Assembly: GCA_964017235.1 (NCBI GenBank) | Contig: OZ024931.1 | Coordinates: 124,507,530-124,571,529 of the forward strand | Length of the DNA stretch: 64,000 bases | Source of the DNA: Sabellastarte sp. h YS-2021 | Lineage: Eukaryota; Annelida; Polychaeta; Sabellida; Sabellidae | Direction of reading: 5' to 3' | Shown here: positions 47,001-60,400 of the stretch, in pieces | How the letters are laid out: every line of letters starts with the position of its first letter | Numbering within the stretch: position 1 is the stretch's first letter | Notes under the pieces: model-generated | What the model was told of the DNA's origin: nothing | What the model saw: only the letters and a program-made list of their open reading frames with translations | Database searches by the model: none | Made by a program: the position numbers and the translations under genes

Positions 47001-48805
47001 TGGAACTCATTGCTCTATCAACAATAAAAACTTTCATTGTTTCTTATATTAATTTACCTTTCATGCCATGTACATTATATAAGTCAAATTATTTATTGCT
47101 TGTATTTCATACTATGTAGTGAAAGCATTAAGATTTAGAACAGATGATGTATTTCCCTATCATTATATGCTTTAGGGTGTTGGCTGGGATTGTCTGGGTA
47201 TATCAGATTACTGCACTCAAATGAGAATTGTGGATTCTTCTGGACAGCTTAGAACTTTCTGCAAAGAAGATGACCTTGACATGATGCTGGCAGTCCAGTG
47301 TAACTTGGGAATGTTTGGGGTTATTTATGACATGCAGCTCGAAATGACAGAAAAGAAAATTGCACATGTGCATGATGATTTCAGCTATCATGGTGATTTG
47401 TTCTATGACCCTGAGAAGCTAAAAGAGTTGGTCACTTCTACTGATTCAGTAGAAATCTTTCATTTTCCTTTCAACAGTGTTGGTTGGATTGATGCTGCTG
47501 AACAGTTGACCAGGCTCATTGGCACAAACCAGACACTAACTAGAGAAGAATGGGATCCAAAGAAAGACCAACTGTATATCAGAAAAATCAAGTTTCATGA
47601 ACCAAATGAAGTGGAAGGGGAAGATCTGGCATCAAAGTCTTATTACAAATCTATGGATATCCGTACTTGGTTAGAAGGCCATGCTGTGAAAGTGTTAGAT
47701 GACTTTGTGATTACTATTCCTCAAGAAATAACCCCACTTGCAGTAAAAGCTGCCCACAACTTCCTTAGAGAGACCACTGCAGGAGTCAGATATCAGCCGT
47801 TAGCAAATGCTATCCACTACAGACCAAATATAGAAATCTACTCTGTACAAGATATGGAGGTAGCTATTAATGTAAAAGAAGATTTCAGCAATGTTGCAGC
47901 TGCTTGTCAGGTTATTATTGAGCTAATGAGAAGGGAAGCAGAAAATGCCAAGTTCCCTGTCAACCTTGCCATGGAGATGAGATGGATGAAGTACAGTGAA
48001 GCTTACCTTTGTCCTGCAATTGTCGGTAACCCCAATGAAGGGGGATCTGGGCATACTTTTTATATTGAAATTATTAGTTATACCAAAACCCCATTCTGGA
48101 AGGAATTTGTCAACAAGGTTGCCAGAGAGCTTCTTAAGATGCCTGGTGTTCAGTTTCACTGGGGAAAGGAATGGGAATATATAGATGGTGTTGAAAAGCA
48201 CATTCAACAGGTAGGATAGCTGATATTTGTAATTAATTGAATATTCACAATATTGGCATAAACTTCCTTCAATGAAATTCATTAACAATTATCATGATTT
48301 GTTCTTTAAATAACAAATGTGTGAATGTGTTGTTTCAGTACATTGAAAGACAAGAACTCACTTATGCATGATTATTATGTGACTAAATGGTCAAATCTAT
48401 GCAAGCATTCATTTTAGATTTGTTTAACTATTATTTTACATTTTATAATACAACTAAGATATATATTTGACATACACCTTTTATCGACTTTCACATTGAA
48501 GAAAAAATAAAATTAAATCTTGATTACCACAAATGACCACATTCTTTGTTCTGTTTATAATTCAGACTATGGCAAAACAGATCAAGAAGTTCAAGTCTGC
48601 CCTAGAGAGATCTAGATGTGATCCCAGTGGTGTCTTTTTGAATGACAAGCTGAAGGGAATATTTTTTCCTGAAAAACAAATTTTTGATGAAAATGCAAAT
48701 AACCATACCAAAACCTGTGAAAGTCGAAATGGTACCCAGCAGAAAAAGACAGGAATTCCAGAACAACAATCTCCAAAAAAGTCATCAACTTGCAGCCTAC
48801 TTTGA
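44051..48805 (+). CDS. Gulonolactone/aldonolactone oxidase-family flavoprotein, copy B, with C-terminal CaaX box
   Basis: Exons: 44051-44230, 45421-45543, 46822-46971, 47176-48210 and 48566-48805, all joined at GT-AG sites in phase 0 (575 residues). Residues about 28-250 form the PCMH-type FAD-binding domain (NWATTRKIKDLLVVKPTSLE; KHSW with His70 at the covalent FAD site of this family; TTPTYGGIVSLGCHG; QCNLGMFGVIYDM). Residues about 250-530 are the lactone-oxidase C-terminal domain with MEMRW (E418-x-R420, catalytic pair), HWGK (479-482) and DPSGVFLN. Vertebrate GULO has about 440 residues; the excess is in the middle of the large exon and in the tail. The tail (about 530-575) is hydrophilic and ends KKSSTCSLL, a CaaX box predicted to be geranylgeranylated. 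There is no N-terminal signal. The start is set by alignment with copy C. Substrate unproven. Confidence 0.92.
44433..44648 (-). mobile_element. SINE (family 2) in intron 1 of copy B
   Basis: Reverse complement of the family-2 SINE, head slightly truncated. TTTAGGCCTAATAA flanks it at 44419-44432 and 44649-44662. Copy C has no SINE at this intron position, so the insertion probably came after the B/C duplication. Confidence 0.9.
45835..46720. repeat. Dispersed repeat units in intron 2-3 of copy B
   Basis: Segments with GGTGGATAATAAAAGT (or GGTGGATATTAAAAT), TGCTCATGAAGAT and TTATTCAGGAAGTTTTCCT occur at about 45845-45960 and 46495-46690. The same order recurs at 53285-53420, 57830-57970 and 58530-58700. 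The units behave like one repeat family concentrated in and around the oxidase array. No coding capacity or clear ends. Confidence 0.55.
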
Positions 48806-50278
48806 TGAGTTTGCAAGAAGAATTATGTGCATGCTTAATGAAAAAGAAGCCCAGTTGAAGAGTACAGTCTTTACATGAATGTACACTTTAAACAATAGTG
48901 TGATACTATAAGTGTGTTTTATAAAATGAATCAGGCTTTAAGTGACATATAAAAGATTGATCCTGAAGGATTAACTAAGTCTTGTTCAGTGACTAAGCAC
49001 ACCAAAGGATTTTATGTTCATGATGTTGGACTTCAGGAAGAAGTTTTGTACAGGGTTTTTATGCATACTGCAAGGCTTTAATTCCAATATTTCTTAAGTT
49101 AACTAGGGAACCCTTGGTAAGGCTACTTCATATAAAAGTTTTGAGTTGTAGGCTTCTATTTGCTACAGTCAGCTAGATTTTCTAGAGGTCTGTTCAAGGT
49201 TATCATACCAATGATTGGTATAAACATGAATCTAAAAGGAAATTCATAAATACTCAGTTTAATTGGTTCTACCTATATGAGCTTATTTGTATAAATAGAA
49301 AATCAGGTGGGATCCAATGTAGTAGATACATGGCTAATACAATGTCTAGAAAACGTGCCAAACAACTTTGTTTACCACATATTTGACAGGATTTGTTTGT
49401 GTTGACAAATCTAATCAGGTAAGTTAAAGACATGTTGTCTAGTTTGAGGCCTTGATATGTTCTCGAGAATAGAATAGGATTTTGAATTCTAAGTAACAGC
49501 AATAATTGCGCTTGTATCTACAACCTAAGAGATCCCATAATATTGATGTTATGTCTGGATACCATGCCAAATATAATACTTACGTCAGAATATGTTGACA
49601 GGTTTGGTCAAATAAACATTGTTTATTAAATAAGTTTAATTTTATTATTATGTACTGTAAAATCACTATTAAACTTGTGAGTGCATTGTTCCTTTGGATG
49701 GAACATGAAATAATATGTAGCAAAGTACTGGCCTCTATCCCAGCCAGTTCTAATAATATATAAATATGGTCAAGAAACACACAAATGTATTTATCTGTAG
49801 AGTTTACTGTAAACATGAATGCAATGTAAATGCAATTATATATATACATAAATGTATTATTTAATATAATTATATTCAATGTAGGCCTTAATTTTTACTA
49901 CTTGAAACATGTACACAATTATTTGATTTTCATATAACACTCATACTTGTTAGGATATACAGGCCCAATAGAATGTATGCTGGTGAATCATCCAGTAAAT
50001 TAAAAGTTTTCCTTAATACTAAATGTATTCTGGTGGGAATGCATTTTTAATGTAATAAAATGGGCTTCTGTCAATTAGTTTATCTTTTTCAGCCTAAAAT
50101 ATCTATGTGATTTCCACACTCATTCTTGTATGGTAATACTTGATAAGGGCGAATGTTTTTGCTCCTCACAAAAAAATAAATTGGACACAGAATAGAATTT
50201 TCCACCCACCTGATAGTGAAGTCCTCTATTAAGAGTAAATCGCAGTGCAAACTGGTTAAGATGTATCAGGAACATTGT
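48806..50278. other. 3' flank of copy B, no gene recognised
   Basis: AT-rich. The nearest canonical AATAAA is at 49611, about 800 bases after the stop, so the copy B 3' UTR may be long or use a variant signal. Confidence 0.5.
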
Positions 50279-50720
50279 TAGCTAAGTCCAAGATTATCAA
50301 ATAACCAAAGTGGTTTTCTGTGTCATGTAACCATTCTTTCCTATTCAAACTATACTATTGGTGAAATATATCCTTCATTTAATGCATTTTATCTAAGGAA
50401 AAGTGCTGTTTTGAAATGGAAAACTTTGTTACCACATATAAACTTCCCAAAGACTGCTTTAGTGAGGTATTCTGTATAATTATACTTTATTTAAAGCCAT
50501 TTTAAATTTTGGAGAAAAGTTTATGGAGGCCATATTTACATCTTCTTTACAAAATTTAAGCCCACTACCAACCAGTCTTAAAGTTAAGCCCTTATTTAAG
50601 CCTAAGACTGGTCTTAACTTCTTTGTGAATACCGCTAAGACTAAGACAAAAGCCTTAGCAACAGTCACAGTCTCACAGACAACAGTCTCAACTTTAAGCC
50701 TAAGCCCTGGTGTAGACCTT
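50279..50720. repeat. Dispersed repeat plus foldback repeat
   Basis: 50279-50431 matches the reverse complement of 25483-25630. 50560-50710 is rich in TAAGCC, AAGACTGGTCTTAA and CTAAGACTAAGAC, can fold on itself, and contains TTTGTGAATACCGC. It resembles 52375-52570 (TATTCGCGAAGGGTCTTAG, TAGGCTTTTGTCTTAGTCTA). These look like MITE-type foldback repeats. Confidence 0.5.
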
Positions 50721-52374
50721 CTTCATTATTAGTATACATGGGTGAACATGAGTGAACCAAACATATTTGGGGATACTAAAGCACCACAATTCAGATATAA
50801 ACCTGATACAAACTGCTTAATGTTTCTGTCTCAGGCCTGTATACATACAGACAGCGTCCCGGTTGCTTTTTCTGTGTCTTAGAAGCACTGATATCATGGC
50901 AGAAATGCTGTAAAATTTTGCATTTAATAGTAAAGTTTGAGAATAGTCTTAAAAAGTATTACAATTAGCAATATAAGCCATGTCTTGAATGCCAAAAGTA
51001 CCAGAGTCTCAATCCTTTGTCTTGTTTTTTTAGTGACAAAGTTTAGATGGAATATCACCAGTCACTTGAATACACCTTTATAGTTACCCATTCCCATTGT
51101 CAGATGATCTGACAGGGACGATCAGTGTATATGGAAATATGTCTAAAATGATGGGGCAGATTGCCAAAGTAAATCAGCAGGAATATTCAAACTTATGTCA
51201 GATGGTATTTTTACCTGGTAGATGCAGACACGTTTTCTGCTTTCTTTGCTTAATCCTTTGGGTTGTCAAAGACCAGTGTTGGGGTTTTACCTCCCATTTA
51301 ATAGCCTGAATCATACTAGACATTATTCAATAAGCAGTGTTTTACCCCATTCCAATGTAATTTGCATATCCCCTAGTCCATTAAAATCAATGTAAAACTG
51401 GTGTTTCTGCCAGAGTTTCCACCAAAAATCCTGTTCATTAGTATGCTAATTGGTCATGTGTCACAAATGGGAAAGGTGATTCTTTAATTATGTTAGGGAT
51501 GTAAGGAAATCAGACTGATTTTAATTCTGTGTTCACTGAAAAAATGAACAATTGGATATACTTGCATATGAATATCAATGTATGTCATTTCAAATCACTA
51601 AATTTTAATCATTAATTTTAAATTTCAATAAGGAAAGATCACTAAACTTCTACACATTCTTCACTTGATAACTAAAAACTGTTGTGGACAAATGTGACAT
51701 ATTGACAAAAATACACTTGGTTTGGTTGTAAATGTTTTTTACCTTTCGCAAAATCCACCTCTTAAAGTTGCAAATTAAATTTAAAAACCTACATTTTAAT
51801 GCATTTATATTGTAGTGGTTTCAGCCAAACCTCACACACCAAATAGTTCTGTGTGTTGCAGGTCCAGTAAGTATATGGAAATAGAAATATTAAATTTTCT
51901 TATTGTTATAATCTTGCATAAACAATGTATTTAATAGTTTAAAGATTCAAGAAAACATTCCCTTTTTATTCATCACCTCCTTTCACATTAGTGACCTACA
52001 TCTAAAATTGAATGGAATTTATTGTAGATACCGTAAATTTTGTATTTAAATGTCTCTTGTTTGATAAATGCTCATTTTATGACAATCTTATAACAGAATC
52101 AGTCAATAATTAAAACATAAAGACAGTCTGGATGTTTTCATTGTTTCAGTAGATAGCTTATCTTCAGCCCCAATCTAAAACAATATGCCGCTGATCCCTG
52201 TCACCGAACAAGTTTCAAATGAATTTCAAAATATTATCTCACAAATAGAAATGTTGACAGCCTGTCCCAATATGATCGTGGCTGTTAAATGGGTTGTAAA
52301 AACCCTACCTTTGACCTTTGCTATTTGTTATATACTCTTGTGGAACAGGTTCACTGCAAAACCTGAACCAGTAT
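50721..52374. other. Intergenic with SINE fragments, no gene recognised
   Basis: 51268-51320 (minus) and 52258-52325 (plus) match only the 3' part of the family-1 SINE: GTTGGGGTTTTACCTCCC, and CCTGTCCCAATATGATCGTG with GGCTGTTAAATGGG. The rest is AT-rich without recognisable features. Confidence 0.6.
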
Positions 52375-52570
52375 TCGCGAAGGGTCTTAGCCAGAGCCTA
52401 GGCTCAAAGTTAAGACATTTGTTTTACGTTCCGGGAAAATTATGCCTAGGCTTTTGTCTTAGTCTAACTGGTATTCACTAGAAACTAAAACCAGTTTTAG
52501 GCTTACCCAAGGTGAACTTTAAGACTGGTAGGTATGAGTATTAAGTTTTAGAAATAGGTCTTAAATAATT
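52375..52570. repeat. Foldback repeat
   Basis: The left edge AGTATTCGCGAAGGGTCTTA and the internal TTAGTCTAACTGGTATTCAC are partly complementary, and AAAACCAGTTTTAGG is itself palindromic. The composition is like 50560-50710. Confidence 0.45.
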
Positions 52571-54415
52571 ATGAGAAGATTAAGAAAGTGTATTTTTATA
52601 TTTGTGTATCCATATATTATAGATCAAAGCTTTTCGATACATGAACTATTGATGCTTCATTCTTTCGGTTGTTCACGACTGAAGTTCATGAACTGTACAT
52701 ATCCAAAGACCTGTGTCTCTTAGTAAATACAAAATCGTGACCTGACAAAGAATGCAGCATAAATGAACAAAAACATAATTGAAGGTCTCTGTAGGCGATA
52801 CCAGTCTGTTTATTGTTAAAGGTGACTGGTGTCCCGTCTAGTAAAACCCATGCAGAAATGGTTGAGACGTCTAAAGTTAAAAATATAGGTTTCTATATTC
52901 ACTGGTGTCTCTATAAGATCGTAGGCTTTTTGGCATTCTTTCTTTAAATATCAATTTATTACTTTGCAAATTTTTTTTTCAAAGTATATATTAGTCATTC
53001 TGTTTGCTTGTTTGTAAGTTTTTTTACAGCATAACTCCAAAAGTACTGAATAGATGGTAATAAAATTTTAGGCAGCACAGAACTGTTATAAGGACGAACT
53101 GATTCAAATTTGGGGATGATCGGGTTAATATCCATGATTCAGGAGTAATTTTTCAGTTATGTTACCCCAGAAACCGATGAGATCATTAACTTAATTCCAT
53201 GTAAGCAGATCAGTTGTTCACACAAATAAGCAAAGAGAATGAGTAACATACTTTGCAAAATTTGCAAAACTTTTACTTATAATTCATACAAAATGGTGAA
53301 TAATGAAAGTGAAACATCCTTCATCAGATAGATGTGAAAAATGTATCACTCATGAAGATGAACAATATGACGCTGAAATATATTTTATGTATGTCGCCCG
53401 GAATGTTTTTCCTATTGTATCACACTGTAGGTTCAAATGCAGACAGCATATGTACAAATGGTATCCATATCGCATATATAACGCATATACTTACAAGGTT
53501 AGAGATAATTTTATTGGATTGGATGGCCATAAGTATCAGTATGGCTATTTAAGTTGTAATAGACTGCACTGAGATGGAATACTATTATTTATATAGGGTC
53601 CTGTGACCTAAATTCCACAAAGTAAGTTTATGCAATTTTGAAAAACGGTGGAATGAACATACTTCTCGACACCTGGAATCGTATGTAAAGAAGAAAACAC
53701 AAAATATTCCTTCAAAAAGGAAATTATAAAGGAGCCTGTGTGAATATAGTTTTCAAGGTCACTTTACCAGTTCGCCAAGTGTTTTCACCAACACTCCTTT
53801 AACAAAGGATCCTTCATTTAAGGTTTCCATTGAGAAGGAAACAATAAAGGAGATTTATGAACAGCATTTTAAAGGTATCCCTACCAAAAGAATTTTTTCA
53901 CCTTAATTAAATAAAGGGATCTCTAAAATAAACGAGGTTTAGTGTATAAACCCCCTGGACATTGGCTGCAAGGTGACAGATATTGCACCAGCAAATTCAA
54001 TTTCTGATTAAATGATAGCCAACACTCAGGATCATAAATGGGGCAAGGTTATTGATCCATGTTCCTATGCAATTGAATTAATCATAATATGGCCCAGATT
54101 AACAGCAACATGCATAAAAGACTTTTCTAGCAATGTCTGACCTTCAGTCTATTGATTTTTTGTGGTAAATAATTGTGTTGACAAACATGTTGGGGTAAAC
54201 AAAAAGCTACCATGCTCACAAGTATAAATTATTAGTGTTTACTTTATGAATCTTATTTATTTCACTATGAGCAAGAGGGGATAAGCTGACACATATTTAG
54301 TATTTTCGTGTGAAAATATAAATAGTTTTATGAGTTTAAATATATCCAAGTAATATATCGTGGTGAACTAAAGTCTCTTGAAAACTTAATTGTTGAGTGA
54401 AGCCATAAGTGAACA
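52571..54415. other. Intergenic upstream of copy C with array-specific repeats
   Basis: 52985-53190 (TTTGTAAGTTT, CATAACTCCAAAAGTACTG, GACGAACTGATTCAAATTTG) is repeated inside intron 1 of copy C at 54640-54900. 53285-53420 belongs to the GGTGGATAATAAAAGT repeat family. No gene is seen. Confidence 0.5.
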
Positions 54416-57400
54416 ATGGCGGATCTTAAAGGTGTAATGAAAAGGTTACAGAAAGATATTGGAAAGAGTCCTGAAGTAGAAATTGATGAGTTTGTAAACT
54501 GGGCGACAACACGGAAGATAAAAGACCTGCTTGTTGTGAAACCCACATCTCTTGAAGAGGTACAGAATGTTGTGAAAGCAGCGGCCAAAACTGGGGTAAG
54601 TTGTTCTGTTTATTATATTTACATATCACATGTAGTCTTTTTTTTGGTTGTTTGTAAGTTTGTTTATAACTCCAAAAACTACTGCATGAGTGGTTATGAA
54701 ATGTTCAGAGAGCATCAGAACTGTTACAAGGAAGAACTGATTCAAATTTGGGCACGATTGGTTTGATATCCTGTTACAAGGAAGAACTGACTCAAATTTG
54801 GGCACAATCGGTTTGATATCCTTGATTCTGGAGCCTTTTTGTAGTTATTACCATAGAAATCATTTACTTAGAGATCATTTATGCTTTTTAAGATCATTTA
54901 ATACCCAGTAACCAGATCAGTGGTTCAAAAACAGAATGAGTAATATACCTTACAAAAATTTTGCAAAGCATGCACTCGGAGACCAAGTGCTCTCGTATTT
55001 TTTATATTATTGCAAAATATAAGATAGCTTTATCAAGATTTACAGCAATGAGGCAGATCTATAAAACTTTTTCACCATGTTTATTATCTGGAGTACTTCG
55101 GCGAAATCTAAGTATAATTCGTTTATATTGAGTTACTGCTTTAAATCTTAGATTTATAATAATAATAATAATAATAATGAGAATTAACTTTGGTAAATAT
55201 TGGAACTCTGAGAGAGAGTAAATCCAAGTCTTGGCAGAGTGGCAAATCGGGGAGGTTTTTTTGTGATGTTATTGGAAGGCTGTGTTAATTCAGCATAGGC
55301 TTTAAATTGGCACAAACCATTTAAACAGTATAACTAATACAAAAAAATAAAGCACTACTAAATTTGTTTTGGTTGACAGCCAGTTTGATGTAGAAATCTT
55401 ATTATCGCACCTTAATCAGATCTCTAAATGAGTAGTTATCTTTTTCATGTTAAGACTATTTTAAGCTATGCTAATGTTAGTACATATTCTAGTCAAAAAA
55501 ACCCAGAATGATACACAAATATCATTTTGGTTTCAAGGTTTGCCGAATTACAGAGCTAATAATGCTTTCATCAAGTTTCACTTTTCTGTTTTTCTTGGAA
55601 GTCTGTGTTCTGCGTAGCATATCGGCCATATGTACATGTAATATAGATCTGCACTTAAACCAACAATTTTATTCATAAAGAATATTAATTTATAATTAAC
55701 AAAATGCCCAAAACATGCAGGATAGAACTTTGTCAGCATAATCAAATACATACAAGCATCCTATTCAATGGATTGGTGTCAATACATTACTTCTAATAAA
55801 AATATAATCTTGTCAGGCTTTATGGGTGTATCTCGAGTTTATTCCATTACATCTTTGGTATAACTGATTTTATTGACATCAAGGACGCCAGAAATCTATA
55901 CCTATGCATAAATCCTTGATATATTTGGATAACACATTGTTAGTGGCAAACATACTAAATGAACTTATTTTGATTTATTTGGCCAAACGTTATTATATTT
56001 GCCATAGTGACTCCATACATATGGTATCTGCACAAAACTTTAATGTAAACATGAAATACATTACATATACTTACCATGCTAAAGCGTCAGAAGTTTACTA
56101 ATAGACATTAAAACCAAGTCTTTCAGCATTCATAAAAATACGTCCGGTTCATTCAATTGTCTTTATACCTAGATCACACTGTTCTCTGCAGGCCTCACAA
56201 GCAACAGATGAAAGTAAAATATTTAACTAATCTCTGTGCATTTCTGGCTTGATGTCTCTGTGTTTCAGTATCTATATGGTTTGATATGTCGGGATTTGTA
56301 TTTGGGTTGGAATCGACAAAGATATCAACATGTAGCAGAAATGTTAAAGAACCTCCCATGAGCTGTCACTTGCTAAACTAAATTGTACATACCTAAAGAG
56401 TGAGGGAATGGCTAGACGGGGTGGCTGTTTTTTAAACATGCACTATTCACATACAGGGTAATATGACCATGGTCATAAAGAAAAATTCAAATAGGATTTG
56501 TTACGACCACACAGAAGAGTGTGGATGTGGCAGTATTAATACTTTTGAGTTTATCAATATTAAACATGCAAGATTTGTACAATTCGTTGATAAACTCTCA
56601 GAGATATTTTTCACAAATATTATATTTACCATCATGGTACACTGTAGTATAAACATGACACGTAATGTACTTGTATTAACTAACCATATTTAAGCTCAAA
56701 ACAGAAAGTATCTGTTTGCAAAAGCCTAGGCGCGACTGCAGAATCCCCCTGACGGAAGTAGAAAAATGGTAATCAGTATTTAAATAAGAAAACTGGAAAG
56801 AAATTATGTAAATGAGGACATATAATATTTTTTTATTTAAAATATTTCGATTTAAAGGCTGATAAGTCGACAAAGTGGAGGTAAAATGGGAAAATGTTTG
56901 TGTATGTATTAAATTACTAATTAGTAGACAGCTAGGTCGACAAAATAATGCATTCACTAGGTATTGGCGAAGAGGTTGACAAAGTCCACAATTTGATAGA
57001 AGGTCGACAAAATGATAAAATAAATGGGCTATGCAACATATATATTCTGTCCACTTTGTCGACCTCTATAAAAGTTTTTCTTTTTTGTTTTGTCCATGTC
57101 GACCCCATGCAGATTCAAAATGATAAACTTTAATGTATTCACGATTCAGTAAGTATGAATATATTCATATTTTTGAAGCTTAATTAGCATATTTTTACTT
57201 GCGTCAGGGGGATTCTGCAGTTCAGCCAAAGCCTATTAGCCATGGCCATATTATTGGATTTACAATAATTCACCTTACTTATGTTCAGATTGTGCCTTAG
57301 TTTTCACAAATATTATATTTACATTTAACAAGGATTTTCCTGAAAGTTATATGTGCCTTGACTCTCAACAAATTAGTGTGAGATTTGGTTTTGGAAAAAA

Positions 57401-60400
57401 TATACACCGTTAAAAATCAACTAATCTATTCATCAAACTGTTCAGTTGCCATTGGATAGTGACACTATAACCTGTTTTTGTTTCAAATTTTAAACAATAT
57501 TAAGTTGACCAAGTATAAAACCTGTGTCACTGATATATATGGTGTTTGATTCTGAAGTTAAACTGGTTTGCTCTACTTCAAGCAGCTGATTGCTAGAAAG
57601 CATATAAGCCATTTTTCCCAATACTTACAGCTCAAAGTTCGCTGTGCGGGAGCCAAACACAGCTGGTCCCCTATGTTTCCTGATGAAGGAAACATTCTAA
57701 TGTACAACCAAGATATTCAACGTCATGATGGGCCAAGAATTGAACTGATTAAGGTATGAGTTACAATTGCATTTTTATTATTTGGCTTTATTTCATTGAA
57801 GACAAACTTATTTTATGATTATTCATACGAAATAATAGATAATAAAAGCATTACAACAATATATATCACAATTGAAGATGACAATACTATACAGCTGTGT
57901 AGCACAGTTCGTCTCCATGAGAAATATATTTTTATAAATGTTATTTGGAAAGGTTCCCTATTATATTCATGACGATATTTTTTAGAATAAGATATCAGTG
58001 TTCTTGTATGATTACAATATGTCATTCTATAATAGTGAAATAAGCAATCAAGGTTACAGTACTAGTCATAGATGTCTTCAGAACGTTTGTAGTTGAGTGA
58101 TCAATTACCTGGGGTCATTCCTATCATTGGTTCCCTCTACTCCTAAAGGTCAAAGTTAGATTTTGTTGAATGATAATCATAGAAAATATTATTACCAACT
58201 ACTATACACTTATTTGGTACAGCTACATGTCAAAATATGTAAGGAAGTGTAATTTAACTCTCATAACTCTCACCACAAGATATATTTGTCCTAAATAGAG
58301 GGGCATACAAGCTGGATTATATTATATATATATTGTTTTCCCTGTTTCAAATGACTTAGCATAATTAGTGTTACCAAAATATACATATATATCATTAGAA
58401 ACATACTTTTAGGAGAAACAACAAAGTAAAAATTGAAGTTTTTTCACATTCAGTGGTGCCCCTACATATATATGACAGCCTTTTTACATTGTTTCTTTAA
58501 TATCAATTTATTTTACTTATTGATCATGCAATTTGGTGGATAATAAAAGTGGAAAATCCCTCATTAGACATACATGAAAAGTGTATTGCTCATGAAGATA
58601 ACAAATACTCATACTACGCAGTTGTATTATATTGTCATCTTCATTCATGATATATTTTTTTCTGTAAATGTTATTCAGGAAGTTTTCCTGCTGTTTTTCA
58701 TACTTGGTCCTTTGTTGCTTCAAAATGCAGTTGTCAATAAATACTATTTAATATCATATTCAGTAATTTGATCAACTATATTTTATTCATGCTATTTCTT
58801 TTTTCTTGGATTCCCAGAATCCAGATGGATCGCATAAGGTGAATGTCATGAGTGGAGTCACTGTTGAGGAACTGATGGAATTTGAATTGGAGAATGACAT
58901 TAATTTGTTCTGTAATGTCATCCTTACCACACCAACGTATGGAGGAATTGTATCCCTGGGGTGCCATGTAAGTGTTAATTATATAAAGTGTGTACATGGA
59001 AGTCATTGATGTATCAGCAAAGTCAGACTTATATTTTAACTCCTTTTTGCAAATTAAGAAAGTTTCAATGTTTCATATATTAATTTACCTTTCATCCCAT
59101 GCACATAATACTAGTCACTTTTATTATATACTATATAATACTGGCTACAGCAGGTCACATAAATCATTTCAACAATACATCATGCAGTTGAAGCATTGGA
59201 TTAAAAATATTACTGTCTCCCTATCATTATATGCTTTAGGGTGTTGGCTGGGATTGTCTGGGTATATCAGATTACTGCACTCAAATGAGAATTGTGGATT
59301 CTTCTGGAGAGCTTAGGACCTTCCGCAAAGAAGATGACCTTGACATGATGCTGGCAGTCCAGTGTAACTTGGGAATGTTTGGGGTTATTTATGACATGCA
59401 GCTTGAAATGAAAGAAAAGAAAATTGCACATGTGCATGATGATTTCAGCTATCATGGTGATTTGTTCTATGACCCTAAGAAGCTAAAGGAGTTGGTCACT
59501 TCTACTGATTCAGTAGAAATCTTTCATTTTCCTTTCAACAGTGTTGGTTGGATTGATGCTGCTGAACAGTTGACCAGGCTCATTGGCACAAACCAGACAC
59601 TAACTAGAGAAGAATGGGATCCAAAGGAAGACCAGCTGTATATCAGAAAAATCAAGTTTCATGAGCCAAATGAAGTGGAAGGGGTAGAGCTGGCATCAGA
59701 GTCTTATTACAAATCTATGGATATCCGTACTTGGTTAGAAGGCCATGCTTTGAAAGTGTTAGATGACTTTGTGATTACTATTCCTCAAGAAATAACCCCA
59801 CTTGTGTTAAAAGCTACCCACAATTTTCTAAGAGAGACCACTGCAGGAGTAAGATATCAGCCATTACCAAATGCTATCCACTACAGACCAAATATAGAAA
59901 TCTACTCTGTACAAGATATGGAGGTAGCCATCAATGTAAAAGAAGATTTCAGCAATGTTGCAGCAGCTTGTCAGGTTATTATTGAGCTAATGAGAAAAGA
60001 AGCTGAAAATGCAAGGTTCCCAGTCAACCTTGCCATGGAAATGAGATGGATGAAGTACAGTGAAGCTTACCTTTGTCCTGCGATTGTTGGTAACCCCAAT
60101 GAAGGGGGATCTGGGCATACTTTTTACATTGAAGTTCTTAGCTATACCAGGACGCCATTCTGGAAAGAATTTGTCAACAAAGTTGCAAAAGAGCTTCTTA
60201 AGATGCCTGGTGTTCAGTTTCACTGGGGAAAGGAATGGGAATATATAGATGGTGTTGAAAAGCACATTCAACAGGTAGGATACTAGTATTTTGTATTTCA
60301 TTCTATGAAGTTTATTGAGTTTGCAAAATACTATCTTTATATTCCTCAAATGAAATTTATTAAAATTGTAATGATCTTTGTTTTAAATAAATGTCTCACT

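Noticed and set aside
59987-60349. Minus-strand open frames opposite the large oxidase exons (also near 39708-40085 and 47923-48288)
   Set aside because: They mirror the conserved coding strand and carry no domain; antisense shadows.
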